Below, one piece after another: positions 62,827 to 64,000 of a stretch of 64,000 nucleotides of DNA. Both the position numbers and the translations under genes were made by a program. Every line of letters begins with the position of its first letter. Position 1 is the first letter of the stretch. The notes beneath the pieces were generated by a model. That model was not told where the DNA came from. It saw nothing but the letters and a program-made list of their open reading frames with translations, and searched no databases. This DNA comes from Phytomonospora endophytica (GTDB taxonomy: Bacteria; Actinomycetota; Actinomycetes; Mycobacteriales; Micromonosporaceae): positions 1-64,000 of the forward strand of contig NZ_JACHGT010000013.1 of NCBI RefSeq assembly GCF_014202425.1, written 5' to 3'.

Positions 62827-63668
62827 AGGTGGGCGAGCCAGTTGGTCTTGCGGCGGGTGAGTTCGGGGCCGGTGAGGTCGGCGCGGCCGAAGTCGACGTA
62901 GCCCTTGGACCAGGTGTGGACGTCGCCGATGGTGCGGGACGCGGTCCAGAGGTCCCAGACGTGCATGTCGGGGATCTCCGTGTCCGTTGCCGACTGGTAT
63001 TCGGCCAGGAACGCGTCGGCGACCTCGGGGGTCTCGTAGAGCAGGATCATGTCGTCGCGGGTCCAGGCCAGGTCGTATTGGCGTGGGGCCAGGGCTGCGG
63101 CGGCCCAGTCGACGACGCCCGAGAGTTGCTCGCCGGTCCAGACGGTGTTTCCCGACCAGTAGTCGACGTGCGACGTGACGAGCGGGAGCGCCTGCATCCG
63201 GTCCCACTGGGTGAGGACGTGCGGGTGCTCCGGAGGCTTGCTGATGGTGAAGCGGTTGTCCCAGCCGGCGGGCGTGGGGATCGCGTGGATCCGCGCCAAC
63301 CCCCGCGCCAGCTGACATGCCCAGTCGAAGGGGTCGGCGGGGGTGATGTTGCCCGTGCCGGGGAGTTTGGAGATGAGGACGGCGGGTTCGCCGAAGAACT
63401 CGCCGAGGGGGTCGGAGGCGAGGAGGGTGGGTGCGAAGCCGTCGAGGCCGTTGAGGGGTGTGAGGGTGCGGGTTTCGCGGGCGGCGGCGTCATCGCCGGG
63501 CTCGAAGCGCCTCAGGACCAGTTCGAGCGTGGGATGAGACGTGGTGATGAGGTGCGTGGCGGCGTGCATTCCCCCGCCGAGTTCGCGCACGCCGGTGACG
63601 AGCGCGTCCGGGCCCGCGGTGGCGGCGGCCCAGCGCAGGGCGGCCGGGGAGGGGGATGTGGTCAGCAT
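62811..63668 (-). CDS. Aminoglycoside-phosphotransferase-like (APH) family kinase
   Basis: A 285-residue kinase-fold protein: catalytic loop HVDYWSGNTVW (His167, Asp169, Asn174) and metal Asp187 in GVVDWAAA. The N-terminal lobe has LELVLRRFEPG with a possible lysine replaced by arginine. Family members phosphorylate antibiotics, sugars or other small molecules; substrate here unknown. ATG at 63668 begins MLTTSPSPAALRW; an upstream start to 63791 adds low-complexity sequence overlapping the DUF397 gene. Confidence 0.85.
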   Translation of the reverse strand: MLTTSPSPAALRWAAATAGPDALVTGVRELGGGMHAATHLITTSHPTLELVLRRFEPGDDAAARETRTLTPLNGLDGFAPTLLASDPLGEFFGEPAVLISKLPGTGNITPADPFDWACQLARGLARIHAIPTPAGWDNRFTISKPPEHPHVLTQWDRMQALPLVTSHVDYWSGNTVWTGEQLSGVVDWAAAALAPRQYDLAWTRDDMILLYETPEVADAFLAEYQSATDTEIPDMHVWDLWTASRTIGDVHTWSKGYVDFGRADLTGPELTRRKTNWLAHLEARI

Positions 63669-63708
63669 GCCCTGATCATGCAAGGCCCGGGCGAGACGCG
63701 CGAGCGAG

Positions 63709-63951
63709 TTAGCTGGGGAGGGTGGTGAGGAAGGAGACCCAGTTGGAGGGGGTGACGGTGAGGACCGGGCCGGAGAGGTCCTTCGAGTCACGGACGAGGA
63801 TGGAGGGGGTGGACGACGCGACTTCGACGCACGCGCTGGATCCGTTGCTGCGGGAGGACTTGCGCCACGAGGCGACTTCGACGCAGGTGCCGTTGTTCGT
63901 GCTACGGCTGCTCTTGACCCACCGCACGCTGCTCAGGTCTTGCGGGGTCAC
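63709..63951 (-). CDS. DUF397 domain protein with duplicated motif
   Basis: An 80-residue protein containing the DUF397 signature twice: WVKSSRSTNNGTCVEVA and WRKSSRSNGSSACVEVA, then the usual VRDSKD end. GTG at 63951 with GGAG 7 bases upstream. DUF397 proteins are small partners of XRE/DUF5753 regulators in actinomycetes. The end of another gene lies 10 bases upstream at the window edge. Confidence 0.9.
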   Translation of the reverse strand: MTPQDLSSVRWVKSSRSTNNGTCVEVASWRKSSRSNGSSACVEVASSTPSILVRDSKDLSGPVLTVTPSNWVSFLTTLPS

Positions 63952-63961
63952 GGCAGACTCC

Positions 63962-64000
63962 TTAGCTCAGAGCCTCTAGGAAGCCCTTGATCGTCTTGAC
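63962..64000 (-). CDS. C-terminal end of an unfinished gene, probably a XRE/DUF5753 regulator
   Basis: On the minus strand the last 12 codons (VKTIKGFLEALS) and a TAA at 63962 are all that is visible. The 10-base gap to a DUF397 gene is the standard position of a XRE/DUF5753 partner. The identity is an inference from that context only. Confidence 0.45.
   Translation of the reverse strand, partial: VKTIKGFLEALS

Overview
The window is about 64 kb of very GC-rich (roughly 70%) DNA with dense, short-spaced genes, frequent GTG starts, ATGA/GTGA/TGATG coupled stops and starts, and strong third-position GC. Gene content points to a filamentous or related Actinomycete: DUF397, an MmyB-type XRE regulator, an AfsR/SARP-BTAD regulator, ECF41 sigma factors, a SAM-IV riboswitch and DUF1707/SHOCT proteins. 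Secreted FG-GAP and M23 proteins and DUF1906/tachylectin remnants would fit the Micromonosporales or Glycomycetales, but the genus cannot be fixed from the sequence. I see no rRNA, tRNA, CRISPR array, intact transposase or integrase. The region reads as chromosome with accessory patches, not as a mobile element.

Layout. 1-9.5 kb: a long hairpin at the left edge, an imine-reductase-like dehydrogenase, a GNAT, a coupled AAA ATPase / M50 protease / DUF2809 set with a DUF1684 protein, a lipoprotein, a secreted lysozyme-fold-like protein and a NarL/DesR-type two-component system. 9.8-14.3 kb: Tex, DsrE-like protein and a divergent MarR/SDR pair around a clear operator. 14.4-15.9 kb: an ECF41 sigma factor followed by an AhpD-like protein, with a textbook ECF41 promoter between them. 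15.9-21.8 kb: DUF6325/SHOCT pair, Fur-YgfZ-methyltransferase operon, PabC-like lyase, nitrobindin and a membrane protein with a Lys/Ala/Gln tail. 21.8-23.7 kb: divergent LysR/EamA pair.

23.7-25.9 kb is a graveyard: two frameshifted lectin-type (DUF1906/tachylectin) genes and a frameshifted XRE/NB-ARC regulator. 26-28.6 kb holds a DUF4267-GNAT-DinB operon facing a TetR gene, with four operator copies in the gap. 28.7-32 kb is a four-gene operon (ABC ATPase, permease, kinase, response regulator), followed by two tandem secreted M23 peptidases. 34.2-38.4 kb is an operon of three secreted FG-GAP paralogs. 38.5-40 kb is a class V aminotransferase (cysteine-desulfurase-like) under a SAM-IV riboswitch, sharing its promoter region with a PrsW protease gene.

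40-64 kb: a VOC protein, a DHA2 drug exporter, an SDR, MmyB-type and SARP regulators, a GntR(YtrA)-ABC operon, DUF1707, a truncated histidine phosphatase, an AI-2E family transporter, a GroES-like protein, DinB, hydrolase and SDR genes, a second ECF41 sigma factor, and a TetR-controlled hydrolase plus paired half-ABC transporters resembling YbtPQ/IrtAB. The right edge has a phosphotransferase, a DUF397 protein and the very end of one more gene.

Regulation is the best-supported theme: five regulator genes sit beside visible operator repeats or promoters, and one riboswitch is recognisable from its sequence. No wholly new defence or biosynthetic system stands out. The most promising poorly described items are the ATPase/M50/DUF2809 module, the FG-GAP operon, the shared C-terminal domain of the M23 pair and a 34-residue membrane ORF upstream of nitrobindin.
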